Under the pieces are notes generated by a model. That model searched no databases. It had not been told where the DNA came from and worked only from the letters and a program-made list of their open reading frames with translations. Of a stretch of DNA of 59,149 bases, positions 20,226 through 29,099 are shown in pieces (the stretch's first letter is position 1; each line of letters starts with the position of its first letter). The stretch spans positions 1 to 59,149 of the forward strand of contig CAZDCD010000027.1 of assembly GCA_964503885.1 (NCBI GenBank). The letters run 5' to 3'. A program made the translations under genes and the position numbers. Origin of the DNA: CAZDCD01 sp964503885. GTDB taxonomy: Bacteria; Bacteroidota; Bacteroidia; Bacteroidales; UBA10428.

Positions 20226-20924
20226 ATGAAGATACTGTTGGTATTCATAATTGTTCTATCGTCAATTATTGGTATGAGTATTATCGGAGTTATTGGCAAC
20301 CAATTAAGAACGAAATACTCATCCTTGAAAAAGTGGCTGAAATGGATGCCTCTGTTCGGTTTAATCTTCTCATTTATCATTCTGTTTTGGGCTGTACATT
20401 ATCTGTTTCAGAACAGATTGTATTACAATGTTATAATAATCAGCATTATTATTGTATTGAGCCTGATCATCGGATGGTTCTTGCTGAAGGATATTTTTGC
20501 AGGTATTATTTTCCGCATTCAAAACAACTATGCTCAAGGAGAATATGTACAATTTGGAGCAATTTCGGGCCGATTGCATGAATTGCAGCTTACGCATATC
20601 TCATTAAATACACAGGATGGAAAGGCGATCAGGATCCCCTATTCGAGGCTTGGAAATGAAATTATTTCCGTGAAGCTGGAGACGAAATCATATGAGAATA
20701 ACCGATTTGAACTCAGCGTTAAAAGTAAATACACTAAAAATGAAGCAGAAGAAAGAATCCTCACAATTCTTAACAATACTCCATGGCGGTTAGGCAATTC
20801 GTTACCACTGGTTAATTTTGTGAAGGAAGATAAAGATTGGTATACTTTTGAAATACATGTTCAGGTTAGAAATCAGAAACACCTGAATCATATAAAAGAT
20901 AGCCTCTCAAAACGGTTTTTATAA
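20226..20924 (+). CDS. Small MscS-family mechanosensitive channel
   Basis: A 232-residue membrane protein with three hydrophobic segments (about 2-25, 38-62, 70-95). They are followed by the MscS pore/beta-domain signature: KDIFAGIIFRIQNNYAQGEYV, then GRLHELQLTHISLNTQDGKA and RIPYSRLGNEI. The MscS family opens under membrane tension to release solutes. At 232 residues it is slightly shorter than E. coli MscS (286), with a reduced C-terminal domain. The pore helix is less Gly/Ala-rich than in MscS, so conductance may differ. Only 12 bp separate it from the giant transporter-NTPase gene, so the two are very likely cotranslated and may work together in osmotic balance. Confidence 0.8.
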   Translation: MKILLVFIIVLSSIIGMSIIGVIGNQLRTKYSSLKKWLKWMPLFGLIFSFIILFWAVHYLFQNRLYYNVIIISIIIVLSLIIGWFLLKDIFAGIIFRIQNNYAQGEYVQFGAISGRLHELQLTHISLNTQDGKAIRIPYSRLGNEIISVKLETKSYENNRFELSVKSKYTKNEAEERILTILNNTPWRLGNSLPLVNFVKEDKDWYTFEIHVQVRNQKHLNHIKDSLSKRFL

Positions 20925-21090
20925 TTATCGTTCACTGATATAAACGTTTAAAGTAAGGAGATAGTACAGCCAGCTCTGCAAAATATGAACACATCGATAG
21001 TGTTATCGAAGAAATATTACATTTTTATTAAAAAAAATTCTCTCTTTACCATGGTTTGATATGGGTTTACCCCCGGGCATCATGATCGTA

Positions 21091-21131
21091 AAAATAAACC
21101 CCGTCAGCTAGCTTCCGCTGACGGGGTTTTT
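21091..21131. terminator. Strong bidirectional rho-independent terminator
   Basis: Perfect 13-bp inverted repeat (21096-21108 and 21117-21129, core ACCCCGTCAGC) with an 8-nt loop. A T run follows on the plus strand (to 21131) and a T-rich run follows on the minus strand. It lies between the transporter-MscS operon and the convergent lipoprotein gene and can end transcription from both sides. Confidence 0.88.
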
Positions 21132-21189
21132 CCTGAAAATTGCTAATCCTGTAACATACTGATTGTTCTTCAGTATTATTTAATCCACT

Positions 21190-21648
21190 TTATACATTAT
21201 CTGTAAAAAAATCTTTGACACTTTTTCCGAATTCATTAAAATCGTGTTTCAATTCAGCTTTGAACTGATCCCAGTTTTCCTGGGATTGATCTCCGAATTT
21301 ATCCAGCTTGGATTCGAGGTCTTTTTCCTTTGCCTTTAAATCCGAAATGGTATTCCGGGTTTTCATATCAACCTCTTCTCCGTTCTCTTTCATATCATTT
21401 TCAAACTTATTGATCTTCAGCTTAAAGTCATTCAACACCTTCCTGGCGTCACTCTGAAATTCGTCGTCTTTTTTGTTGGCCAGGTTTTCTAATTCCTGCC
21501 CCACGTCCTGAAGCTCCTTTTTCAGTTGTTTTAAATTATCTTTGGTTTCTGCCTGTTGCTGGTTCGACCGCTGATTGCACGATATCAGTAAAAGTACCGA
21601 TAAAACAAGAACACTTAGTCCTGCTATTTCCAGAATCTTTTTTTTCAT
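21190..21648 (-). CDS. Coiled-coil lipoprotein
   Basis: A 152-residue secreted lipoprotein. The basic start MKKK and hydrophobic core lead to the lipobox LLISC, with Cys near residue 24. The mature part is almost entirely a charged coiled coil, with heptad-like Leu/Lys/Glu spacing and FKLKINKFENDMK-type stretches, and ends DFFTDNV. Function is unknown; coiled-coil lipoproteins of this kind are often envelope-stress or peptidoglycan-tethering proteins. Its neighbours (CsbD, MscS) fit a stress setting. It probably has its own promoter in the 157 bp upstream, and it ends at the bidirectional terminator. Confidence 0.75.
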   Translation of the reverse strand: MKKKILEIAGLSVLVLSVLLLISCNQRSNQQQAETKDNLKQLKKELQDVGQELENLANKKDDEFQSDARKVLNDFKLKINKFENDMKENGEEVDMKTRNTISDLKAKEKDLESKLDKFGDQSQENWDQFKAELKHDFNEFGKSVKDFFTDNV

Positions 21649-21805
21649 GGTTTAAAATTTTATGTTTTATATAAAATTATCAAAATATTACGATTATTGG
21701 CCTTACATTTTACCTCCGGCAATAAACAGCCGGATGCACTAATTTAAGGCTGTAATGTTGACCAGGTTGGTTATTGGATTGTTGACCAAGCCGATCAGCA
21801 TGCTT

Positions 21806-21991
21806 CTACAATTCATTGATTTCATGAATGATTTCTTCTTTGGTTCTTCCCGTTTTGTTTTGCAGCCTGCCTATAAGTTCGCTTTCCTTGCCCCGGGCGT
21901 AAGCAAGGTCATCGTCGGTTAGCTGTCCATATTTTTGTTTGAGTTTTCCTCTAATCCGATTCCAGTTTCCTTTAATCTGTAAATTATTCAT
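21806..21991 (-). CDS. CsbD family general stress protein
   Basis: A 61-residue protein starting MNNLQIKGNWNRIRGKLKQ. It matches the CsbD pattern: xxxIKGxWxxxxGKLKxKxGxLTDDDL, then GKxxELxGxLQxKxGxxxEEI. An upstream in-frame Met at 22096 exists, but the conserved domain begins at 21991, so I use that start. CsbD is sigma-B controlled in Bacillus and stress induced elsewhere; its biochemical role is unknown. This is the most canonical of the four CsbD-like proteins in the window. Confidence 0.88.
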   Translation of the reverse strand: MNNLQIKGNWNRIRGKLKQKYGQLTDDDLAYARGKESELIGRLQNKTGRTKEEIIHEINEL

Positions 21992-22558
21992 AGTATTAAT
22001 TTTTAAAATTATACAATATAATTCAGGCAAAATGACCAGCAGTCGTCTTTCATGAATAATGGTCTGATCTACACCCTCATTTAATTTCAATTCCACTATT
22101 CATACCTTAAATGGCTATCTGACTATTTTTTACATGTTTTTTTGTATTCATGCCATTTCCCTGATGCCTTCAATAGCTTACTAATTATTCATTAAAATTA
22201 TGCCAAAAAAGAGCATTTACTATAAATAATTTGTCTAACATATTGATATATAACTATTTAAAAATATTTTTGGGCCTGCTTCCAATTCATATTGCATGAT
22301 ATAATAGTGTGGAATGCGAATATTCGTCCCAACACATGTGGAAAAGCTTCACACTTTTTTATGTTCGCATTACCTGCTTTATATCCTGGCAGCACTGAGG
22401 GACGATTTTTTCGTTACAAAAGTTTTGCTGCCGGTTCTGTTAAACCGGAAGACTGGTTGTTTACACCGGGTAAATGTGAGGTATCAGGGCAATCAGAAAT
22501 TGTAAGAAAGGCTGGAAATATAGGTTAATATTTCTATTTCTGTTACATGTTAAATGAG
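21992..22558. other. Intergenic region without a supported gene
   Basis: About 570 bp between csbD and the 58-residue CsbD-like gene. Two overlapping plus-strand frames near 22292-22528 have no recognisable composition or family and look spurious. A 10-bp palindrome (CGAATATTCG, 22317-22326) is present. No direct-repeat promoter of the shared type was found. It should hold the csbD promoter. Confidence 0.45.
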
Positions 22559-22735
22559 TTAAAGCGAAGCAATTATTTCCTGCATCTCTATACTTGTCTT
22601 ACCAAGCTTATATTCTACCATTCTCAGCATATCGTCTTCTTGACCATCGGTAATAAGCAGGTCAATAGCAGATAATTGAGGATATTTTCTTTTGAGTCTT
22701 TCCTGAAGGACGAGCCAGTTCATTTCTTTTTTCAT
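22559..22735 (-). CDS. CsbD-like short stress protein (58 residues)
   Basis: A 58-residue protein starting MKKEMNWLVLQERLKRKYPQ. It ends with the pattern DDMLRMVEYKLGKTxxEMQEII, the same C-terminal signature as the CsbD-like proteins at 27033-27233 and 56663-56833. The N-terminal W and the LKRKYPQLSAIDLL segment fill the positions of GxWxxxKGKxKxKxxxLTxDDL in CsbD. The family link rests on pattern only. Function unknown, probably stress-associated. Translation start at 22735. Confidence 0.7.
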   Translation of the reverse strand: MKKEMNWLVLQERLKRKYPQLSAIDLLITDGQEDDMLRMVEYKLGKTSIEMQEIIASL

Positions 22736-22785
22736 GGTTTCTTAATTTTAGATAAATTCGTTGATCGATATTGCCGGATTATCAA

Positions 22786-22944
22786 TTAATACCGGTCTAA
22801 TATATGGCCGAAGAAGAGCCTTATCAACACAATAATTGCTGCAATTACAAGTAAAATATAGCTATTTGCTATGTGATAGGCAAAAAACAGGAACGCCCAG
22901 ACTGTGACCATCAACGCAACACTATAGTACAATGTATTTTTCAT
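22786..22944 (-). CDS. Small membrane protein (52 residues)
   Basis: A 52-residue peptide starting MKNTLYYSVALMVTVWAFLF. Two hydrophobic segments are separated by AYHIANS, and it ends GHILDRY. It resembles the small two-helix membrane peptides (Lmo0937-like) common beside stress genes in Bacteroidota. I cannot assign a family with confidence. It lies 50 bp upstream of the 58-residue CsbD-like gene in the same direction, so the two are probably cotranscribed. Confidence 0.6.
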   Translation of the reverse strand: MKNTLYYSVALMVTVWAFLFFAYHIANSYILLVIAAIIVLIRLFFGHILDRY

Positions 22945-23017
22945 AAGACTCGAGTTTATTATATGAATAGTGTATTTTCTTTTGCAAACTGCTCATGGTT
23001 GATTAGGATTACAGTAT

Positions 23018-25396
23018 TTATTCCGCAACTGATCGAATGTGATTTTCTTTCGATTTATTGCCCAACAAATATTTTTCAACAGTCAATCTTGCCATCAGGT
23101 AACTTAGTGTTGATTCAGCCCCCTGGTTAAGGTTTACGTTATTTTCTTCCAATCCGTCGTAACAACCTCCCGTACAGGGATTGTATATTATCTGGTGCAA
23201 CCGGTTATTTCCCAGGAACCAATTGAAGGCAGTATTCATTTTAGTTAAATAATATTCGTCATTAAATGCGTCATAAAATCTTCCCAGCGCTAAAATTGTA
23301 TTTGCCACATCAATGGGTTGTTCTCCAAAACGGTCTGGTTCATGTCCCTTATGCAGCCAGCTTTTATTGGAGATTACTTCTATTCCGTTATCATTAAACG
23401 TATTGGCGATAAGAAAGTCAAACGATGATTTGGCTATATTCTTATACACATCTTCTCCTGTATGCGACCAGGCGCATAACATGGCTTCGGGCAGAATGCT
23501 GTTGGCATAGGTGAGGTAACTTTCAAACCATGCCCATTTTTCAGAGGACTCATGTTTGTACATCTGAACTAACCGTTTTGCCAGCAATTCCAGGAGACCG
23601 GAATTTTCTGTTGAATAAACACTCCCGCCGCGGTAATATAACCCTTTTACAGCAAAAGCCATAGCCCTGGTAGAATGCATCAGACTAAGGCGATAGATTG
23701 CTTTTTGCATTAGAATCTCTGCCTGGGATATTAATTCTGAAGGCAGCAGATCAGTTTTGGAGATTATATACCCCAGCGCCCAGATTGTCCTTCCATTAGC
23801 ATCTTCAAGGTTTGAGTCGCTGTTTTGTCCTATGAATAATCGCTCTTTGTCCACATAGTTCAGGAACTCACCTGCAGGCTGCTGACAATACCTGATAAAA
23901 CTGAAATATTTATGTATACAAGCAATGTCCGTAGCATCATGTGTCTGCTCATAATGCATACACATTGCAATCAATGCCCGTGCGTTGTCATCCAGAGTAT
24001 AGCCCGATTCAATATCAGGCTGGTTGATTTTTGAGAATTGAATGATCCCGAAATCGGTGGTCATTTTTTTCAGGTGATCCAGGTTAATAACCGGAGGGTT
24101 ATATTGCAGAAGGATCGTATCTGCAGAGACTCTATTGAACAACATGGCATGTTCAACTGCTGAATTTTCCCATGCGGAAAATACGATTTTTTGTAACGTA
24201 TTTGAACTGATCGACTTTCTGAGCGGCTCATTATTCAGTAAGCGTATCACACCTTCTGCCAGTTGTTTTGAATTTTGAAAATCAATGATTATCCCGGTAT
24301 GCTCATCCAATGCTTCACGCGCATGCGGAATAGGGGTGGAAATAATGGGACAGGCACAACTCATGGCATAGGAAAAGGTTCCGCTCACTGCCTGAAAGGG
24401 ATCTTTTGAGGTAAACAGGTATATATCGGTGAGCTGCAGATATTCGAGCAATTCCGGCAATGCCAGGTATGTGTTAATGAATATTACATGATCTTGAAGT
24501 TTCAGATTTACGACTTTACCCATGAGCATTTTTCGGTATGCTTCCCCTTCTGACTTTATTACATCGGGATGGGTTTTACCAATAACAAGAAATACAACTT
24601 CCTTATTATTTTTAATGACGTCCGGAAGAGCTTCCAAGGTGGTTTCGATGCTTTTTCCTGAACTGAGTAATCCGAAAGTTGACAAGACTTTCTTGCCCTT
24701 TAATCCATATTCTTCCTTTAGATATTCCTTATCAATATGCTGAACCAAATGTGTGCCGTGGGCAATAACCGAAATTTTTTCCCCGGGGATATCGTACTCC
24801 TTCATCAACACATTTGCTGAGTTATGTGTCATTACAATAACTGATTCACATGCAGCCGCTATTGATTTTACTTTTATTCTCAGTGATTTATCCGGGCCAG
24901 GCAGCACCGTATGAAAAACAGTAATTATAGGTTTTGTCAGCTCATACAAAAATTGCATGAAATTTTCTGCTCCACCGGATTGAAAAAGGCCAAATTCATG
25001 CTGGATGAGTACAATTTTAATACACGTATCGTTATTTATAGCTTTACATAATTTGAGGTAATCCTGCGGATGAGAAGTATTAAGAATATATTTTACCTCA
25101 TCAGGATATTTGTATCTTGACCCTTCGGCCTCCAATGCACAGACCTTTATGAAAAAGGAGTTTCCGAATTTATTGTTGAGCGCCCATATTAAATCCTGCG
25201 AATATGTTGCTATACCACATACTCTTGGCGGATATGAACTTATTACCAGAATTCCGGGAAGATGCAGATCATTGCATAATTCCTGACTTAATATACCCGA
25301 TTCATTTGTTTGATAAATGCTATTATTCCTGCCAAAGGAACTTTCCTGGTATATAAGGTTATTTTCTGCCGGCGGTATGATAATTTCATTTTTCAT
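23018..25396 (-). CDS. GT4-type glycosyltransferase with helical (alpha/alpha-barrel-like) C-terminal domain
   Basis: A 792-residue two-domain protein. Residues about 48-420 are a GT-B fold retaining glycosyltransferase: SSYPPRVCGIATYSQDL near the start, GLLSSGKSIETTLEAL in the nucleotide-binding half, then AVSGTFSYAMSCACPIIST, where the family Glu of EX7E is replaced by Ser. Residues about 440-785 are helical, with SGYTLDDNARALIA and QGAESTLSYLMARL, as in alpha/alpha-barrel glycoside-processing domains. Its start overlaps the end of the GH130 gene by 11 bp, so the pair is translationally coupled and likely acts on the same mannose-type glycan. The sugar donor is unknown. Confidence 0.8.
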   Translation of the reverse strand: MKNEIIIPPAENNLIYQESSFGRNNSIYQTNESGILSQELCNDLHLPGILVISSYPPRVCGIATYSQDLIWALNNKFGNSFFIKVCALEAEGSRYKYPDEVKYILNTSHPQDYLKLCKAINNDTCIKIVLIQHEFGLFQSGGAENFMQFLYELTKPIITVFHTVLPGPDKSLRIKVKSIAAACESVIVMTHNSANVLMKEYDIPGEKISVIAHGTHLVQHIDKEYLKEEYGLKGKKVLSTFGLLSSGKSIETTLEALPDVIKNNKEVVFLVIGKTHPDVIKSEGEAYRKMLMGKVVNLKLQDHVIFINTYLALPELLEYLQLTDIYLFTSKDPFQAVSGTFSYAMSCACPIISTPIPHAREALDEHTGIIIDFQNSKQLAEGVIRLLNNEPLRKSISSNTLQKIVFSAWENSAVEHAMLFNRVSADTILLQYNPPVINLDHLKKMTTDFGIIQFSKINQPDIESGYTLDDNARALIAMCMHYEQTHDATDIACIHKYFSFIRYCQQPAGEFLNYVDKERLFIGQNSDSNLEDANGRTIWALGYIISKTDLLPSELISQAEILMQKAIYRLSLMHSTRAMAFAVKGLYYRGGSVYSTENSGLLELLAKRLVQMYKHESSEKWAWFESYLTYANSILPEAMLCAWSHTGEDVYKNIAKSSFDFLIANTFNDNGIEVISNKSWLHKGHEPDRFGEQPIDVANTILALGRFYDAFNDEYYLTKMNTAFNWFLGNNRLHQIIYNPCTGGCYDGLEENNVNLNQGAESTLSYLMARLTVEKYLLGNKSKENHIRSVAE

Positions 25397-26429
25397 GTGA
25401 ATTGGTATTCATTAATAATTCCTTTACCAGGGCAGATAAACTTACCGAAGCACAGGCTATTTGCTCATCGGCTGCACCATAATAAATGTATAAGGTATCG
25501 CCAAATAATGCTGTACCGGTAGGAAATACCACATTATTTACTTCGCCGTTCAATTCCCAGTCATGTTCAGGGGAAAACAATGTTTCAGGCAAGCGTGCAA
25601 TTTCCTTTGAGGGGTCTTTTAAATCCAGTAAAGCTGCACAGGCCGAATATATATAGCCTTTGGTTGTATCGTGCACACCATGGTATATTAATACCCACCC
25701 ATGTTCAGTCTCAATGGGCGGACATCCCCCTCCTATATAACTCACTTCATGACTGTATTTTGGTTCCATAAGAATGTGTTCATGCAAGTGCAGAAAGTAA
25801 TTCTCCCAGTATTCTCGTGTAAGTTCATGCAAATCATTAACGGCTACAATTTGTATGTCAGGTCTTATGCGATGCAAAAAAGTAAGCTTACCGTCAATTC
25901 TTCTGGGAAAGAAAATGACATTCTTATCCCATACCAGCAATTTTTTGTTTAGTTTTTTCAGGGAGTGATGCCGTTTATTATACCGCAAGTATTTTTCATT
26001 TAACTTCCCTTTTGATTCGGCAAGATGTCTGAATTCTTCATATGTGATTTGCGGTACGATCAAGCCGTGTTTTTCAAAGTGGATCAAATCTTTGGATGTG
26101 GCGTATGCCCCCAGGGCATTAACAGAATTAAAGGCAGTATATGTCATATAATAAATCCCGTCAATTTTAGTAATGCGGGGATCCTCTAAACCCTCTGATT
26201 CATATTCAACCTGAGGAAATAATACCGGTGTATCTGACCTTTCGAAAACAGACAAAGGACCATCCAGTTTGCAATGCCCAATGCTGGAATAGTTGCCATT
26301 CCGTACCGCCCTGTAAAAAAGGTGTATATTCTTGCCGTTACGGATCACAGCAGGATTCAGTACACCTTCGTTTTCAAATCCCAAATGTGTTTTCTTAAGG
26401 ACAATTCCTTCTTTCTTAACCTCAATCAT
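25386..26429 (-). CDS. GH130 family glycosidase/phosphorylase
   Basis: A 347-residue five-bladed beta-propeller enzyme of glycoside hydrolase family 130. The family acts on beta-mannosides, by phosphorolysis (mannooligosaccharide phosphorylases) or hydrolysis. Visible motifs are NPAVIRNGKNIHLFYRAVRNG, GLEDPRI with the family's invariant Asp, YYMTYTAFN, and SYIGGGCPPIETEHGWVLIYHG. The two basic residues near FYRAVR suggest the phosphorylase-type pocket, but subfamily needs a tree. It is first in a two-gene operon with the GT4-type protein. Confidence 0.85.
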   Translation of the reverse strand: MIEVKKEGIVLKKTHLGFENEGVLNPAVIRNGKNIHLFYRAVRNGNYSSIGHCKLDGPLSVFERSDTPVLFPQVEYESEGLEDPRITKIDGIYYMTYTAFNSVNALGAYATSKDLIHFEKHGLIVPQITYEEFRHLAESKGKLNEKYLRYNKRHHSLKKLNKKLLVWDKNVIFFPRRIDGKLTFLHRIRPDIQIVAVNDLHELTREYWENYFLHLHEHILMEPKYSHEVSYIGGGCPPIETEHGWVLIYHGVHDTTKGYIYSACAALLDLKDPSKEIARLPETLFSPEHDWELNGEVNNVVFPTGTALFGDTLYIYYGAADEQIACASVSLSALVKELLMNTNSHEK

Positions 26430-26623
26430 AATGTTGTTTTGTTGATATGTAAATATTGCGATACATGTTATCAGCTCAACAGATCAAATCATTGAAAATA
26501 TCGATACGTGCAGCACATCACCCGGTTCCCAATTAGGAATAAACCAAGAAGATGAAGGATAGGTATAACGCCGCAGAAACAGATCTGGAGGTGGCTATCT
26601 TTGTCTTGGGTATGATAATCGGT

Positions 26624-26962
26624 TTATTCGTATCCGCTTTTAATAATGGTCGAAATCATTTTAAACCGTTCATTTGCTTTTATCGTATTTGGTATATGCG
26701 CCGGAATAATTATAGATTGTCCGGTATTAAGCAGGTTTGAGGTACCATCGATAACAATTTCGGCATTTCCGTCGATGATCTGGACAAACGAATCGAAAGG
26801 TGAGATCTTTTCCGAGAGTCCTTCTCCTTTATCAATAGCCACTACGCTTATATTTCCTGTCGTTTTGTGAATAATTGTTTTACTTATCACTGAATTTGAT
26901 ATATACTCAATTATCTCAACAATAATGAGTGCTTTTGATTTTTCAACTTCGGTAGTATTCAT
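26624..26962 (-). CDS. Cupin domain protein
   Basis: A 112-residue single-domain cupin_2 protein. It has the two-motif beta-barrel pattern, with FDSFVQIIDGNAEIVIDG as motif 1 and LNTGQSIIIPAHIPNTIKA as motif 2. The first motif lacks the usual HxH and the second keeps one His, so metal binding is doubtful. The pattern fits small cupins annotated as stress or regulatory. It is monocistronic or follows the CsbD-like gene region; no promoter is obvious in the 70 bp upstream. Function unknown. Confidence 0.75.
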   Translation of the reverse strand: MNTTEVEKSKALIIVEIIEYISNSVISKTIIHKTTGNISVVAIDKGEGLSEKISPFDSFVQIIDGNAEIVIDGTSNLLNTGQSIIIPAHIPNTIKANERFKMISTIIKSGYE

Positions 26963-27032
26963 GATTAAACTACTTTTAGGTTGCGCTATTTCAGTTATAA
27001 TATAGTAAAATAATTACCATCCGGTCGTACGG

Positions 27033-27233
27033 TTACAGGGCTGCAAAAATTTTGTGCAGTTCTTTCCTGGTCTTTCCAAGCTTTATCTGAAGTTTCGCCA
27101 GCATTTCATCCATTTTACCCTCCTTAAAATTCAGATCTTTCTCAGTGAGTTTTGGATATTTATAGATGAGCCTATCGATATTCGCTTCCCAGCTTATTAT
27201 AATGGGTTTTGATATTGATGTATTGCTGTCCAT
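27033..27233 (-). CDS. CsbD-like short stress protein (66 residues)
   Basis: A 66-residue protein with an N-terminal Ser/Ile extension, then WEANIDRLIYKYPKLTEKDL and GKMDEMLAKLQIKLGKTRKEL. The spacing of W, LTEKDL and the Gly-Lys-Thr near the end parallels CsbD. It is preceded by the shared direct-repeat promoter at 27265-27331, with the -7-like box TACATTTG 31 bp upstream of the start codon. Function unknown; predicted stress-inducible. Confidence 0.78.
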   Translation of the reverse strand: MDSNTSISKPIIISWEANIDRLIYKYPKLTEKDLNFKEGKMDEMLAKLQIKLGKTRKELHKIFAAL

Positions 27234-27264
27234 TTTTTTACCTTTTGATAAACATATATTTACA

Positions 27265-27331
27265 CAAATGTATGCCGATGTATTGGTATAAGTATTACAT
27301 AACTATATAAAAGAGTTACATCATTCACACA
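27265..27331 (-). promoter_or_regulatory. Shared direct-repeat promoter, site A
   Basis: Read on the minus strand: GTGTGAATGATGTAA (distal half, 27316-27326 plus its GTGT lead), 10-bp spacer, TAGTTATGTAA (proximal half, 27295-27305), then TACATTTG at 27272-27265. The half-sites are 21 bp apart start to start and the box begins 23 bp past the proximal half. It points to the CsbD-like gene at 27033-27233. Confidence 0.75.
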
Positions 27332-27332
27332 T

Positions 27333-28937
27333 TTAATTTTCGTTCAGGAATTGTTGCAGATAGTTTTCGAAATGCTTTGCTTCGGGATTACCGGAACGAT
27401 AGGCAATGTGCATATCCGGCCGGATAAGGTAGCAACCGCTATGTATCATACCTATTCTCTTAAACAGGTATTTTGTTTCTGAAGTATAATAGATGATTTC
27501 TATTGTAATTAAGCGTGAATACTTTTCAGCGACCTTTTTTATTTCATCGGGTAATACATACTTTATAAAAATGAAAAGATGAAAGCCTGTACTGTTTACT
27601 TTTTCATGTATATTAACCTTTTTGCCATTTTCATAATAGCGTATGTAGGGTAACCGGTCTCCGGGTTTAGGCGCATGAAAGGGGAAATTTCCAATCGATG
27701 CGTTGTGTGAAATACTACTCTTCTGATACTGAATTCCGATTTCCGATATTTTTCTGAAAATAAAATGACGCATAACCTTTTGTTTTTCAATGACTGGTAG
27801 TGCCAGTTTCATTAAAAATGGAATTGCATATATCCGGAATGTCTTTTTAACAACCTGCTTGCTTGTCACCAAATTAAATGCCTTTTCAGTATAGCGCACC
27901 ACACTTCTGGCAATACCTGCTCTCTCGGAGGTATAGGTATCCAGAAGCGATGCCTTTGCCTTTTCCTGAATTACCAATGCGAGTTTCCATGCCAGATTAT
28001 AAGCATCCTGCATTCCGGTATTCATACCTTGTGCACCAACAGGGCTATGAATATGCGCAGCATCGCCTATAAGAAAACAACGATTTAGCCGAAATGATGA
28101 AACATAACCCCAATGCGAGTGAAAAATAGAAAACCACTGTGGTTCATGTATTTTAACGTTCATCCGGATTCTTTTGGCAAATTTTTTTTCTATATCATCA
28201 AATGCAAGTGTTTCTTTTGCTTCCAGTTCCCGGGGAATTGTGCCGTCAATCCGCCATCTCCCATCTGTTAAGGGAAAAAAGCCTGCAGAAGCTAAAGCTG
28301 AAAATGAAAAACACACCGTATCAAAAGGCAAATTTACTTCTGCTTTGCAGTCGGTGACAAATAACGATATCGGATTGGTCTTGCCCGTAAAAGGAATATT
28401 GAGTTGGCTCCTGATGGTACTATGCGCACCATCAGCGGCAATTAAGTATGCAGATATTAAAGTTTCTTCTTTCCCATTTGCCAAATTTAAAATGGAAGTG
28501 ACGCCATCGGCATCCTGGGTGAATCGCTTCAATTCAGTGTTCCTTTCGACAGAATATCCATAATTATGGATAAAGTCAATTAATAATTGCTCTGTCTTTG
28601 ATTGCTCCAGCATAAGCAGGTAGGGAAATTTTGTAAGTCCCCGCCCAATATTTTTTACAGGAATCCTGAATGATTTTTTTCCGTTGAAGAGGATATTTAT
28701 CTCATTGACTATTAACCCATTTTGTAATGCTTTTTGAGCTATTCCCATTTGGTGAAGTATTTCAATACTTCTTGCCTGAATGATTAAAGCTCCGGAATAA
28801 TTTGCAGGATGCACTTTTTTATCTATAATTCGAAAGGGAATATGGTGAAGAGCCAATTGACAAGCCATCATGAGTCCTGATGGTCCTGCGCCAACAATAA
28901 GCGCCTCTGTATTCTTGTTTACATTTGGTATTTGCAT
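27333..28937 (-). CDS. FAD-dependent aromatic monooxygenase
   Basis: A 534-residue class A flavoprotein hydroxylase of the PHBH/UbiH-like FAD_binding_3 family. It has the dinucleotide fold VGAGPSGLMMACQL (about 15-28) and the FAD ribityl motif GDAAHIHSPVGAQGMNTG near residue 300. The C-terminal thioredoxin-like part is degenerate. Such enzymes hydroxylate phenolic rings using NAD(P)H and O2. In the Streptomyces srs operon a flavoprotein hydroxylase (SrsC) oxidises the methylated alkylresorcinol, and this gene occupies the equivalent place. It is last in the cluster, 162 bp after the methyltransferase, so it may have a separate promoter. Confidence 0.85.
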   Translation of the reverse strand: MQIPNVNKNTEALIVGAGPSGLMMACQLALHHIPFRIIDKKVHPANYSGALIIQARSIEILHQMGIAQKALQNGLIVNEINILFNGKKSFRIPVKNIGRGLTKFPYLLMLEQSKTEQLLIDFIHNYGYSVERNTELKRFTQDADGVTSILNLANGKEETLISAYLIAADGAHSTIRSQLNIPFTGKTNPISLFVTDCKAEVNLPFDTVCFSFSALASAGFFPLTDGRWRIDGTIPRELEAKETLAFDDIEKKFAKRIRMNVKIHEPQWFSIFHSHWGYVSSFRLNRCFLIGDAAHIHSPVGAQGMNTGMQDAYNLAWKLALVIQEKAKASLLDTYTSERAGIARSVVRYTEKAFNLVTSKQVVKKTFRIYAIPFLMKLALPVIEKQKVMRHFIFRKISEIGIQYQKSSISHNASIGNFPFHAPKPGDRLPYIRYYENGKKVNIHEKVNSTGFHLFIFIKYVLPDEIKKVAEKYSRLITIEIIYYTSETKYLFKRIGMIHSGCYLIRPDMHIAYRSGNPEAKHFENYLQQFLNEN

Positions 28938-29099
28938 TATGTGTCGGTATTGGATACAGCGAATTATACGAACTCAACCTTGGATAAATCAATGAACAGT
29001 TAACTGCAAATTTTTTTAAGTATATCTAAAATAACCCGATATCCAAAACGATATGCTTTCCTGGCGACTTTTTACTTAAACAGTTATCTCAACTCCCAA

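Noticed and set aside
21667..21698. Another 21-bp-spaced AT-rich pair before the lipoprotein gene
   Set aside because: The half-sites (TTATATAAAAT, TTACGATTATT) match the consensus poorly and the expected box would fall inside the gene start.
22292..22528. 78- and 63-residue plus-strand frames in the csbD intergenic region
   Set aside because: No family likeness, two overlapping frames with equal claim, no promoter box; most likely chance.
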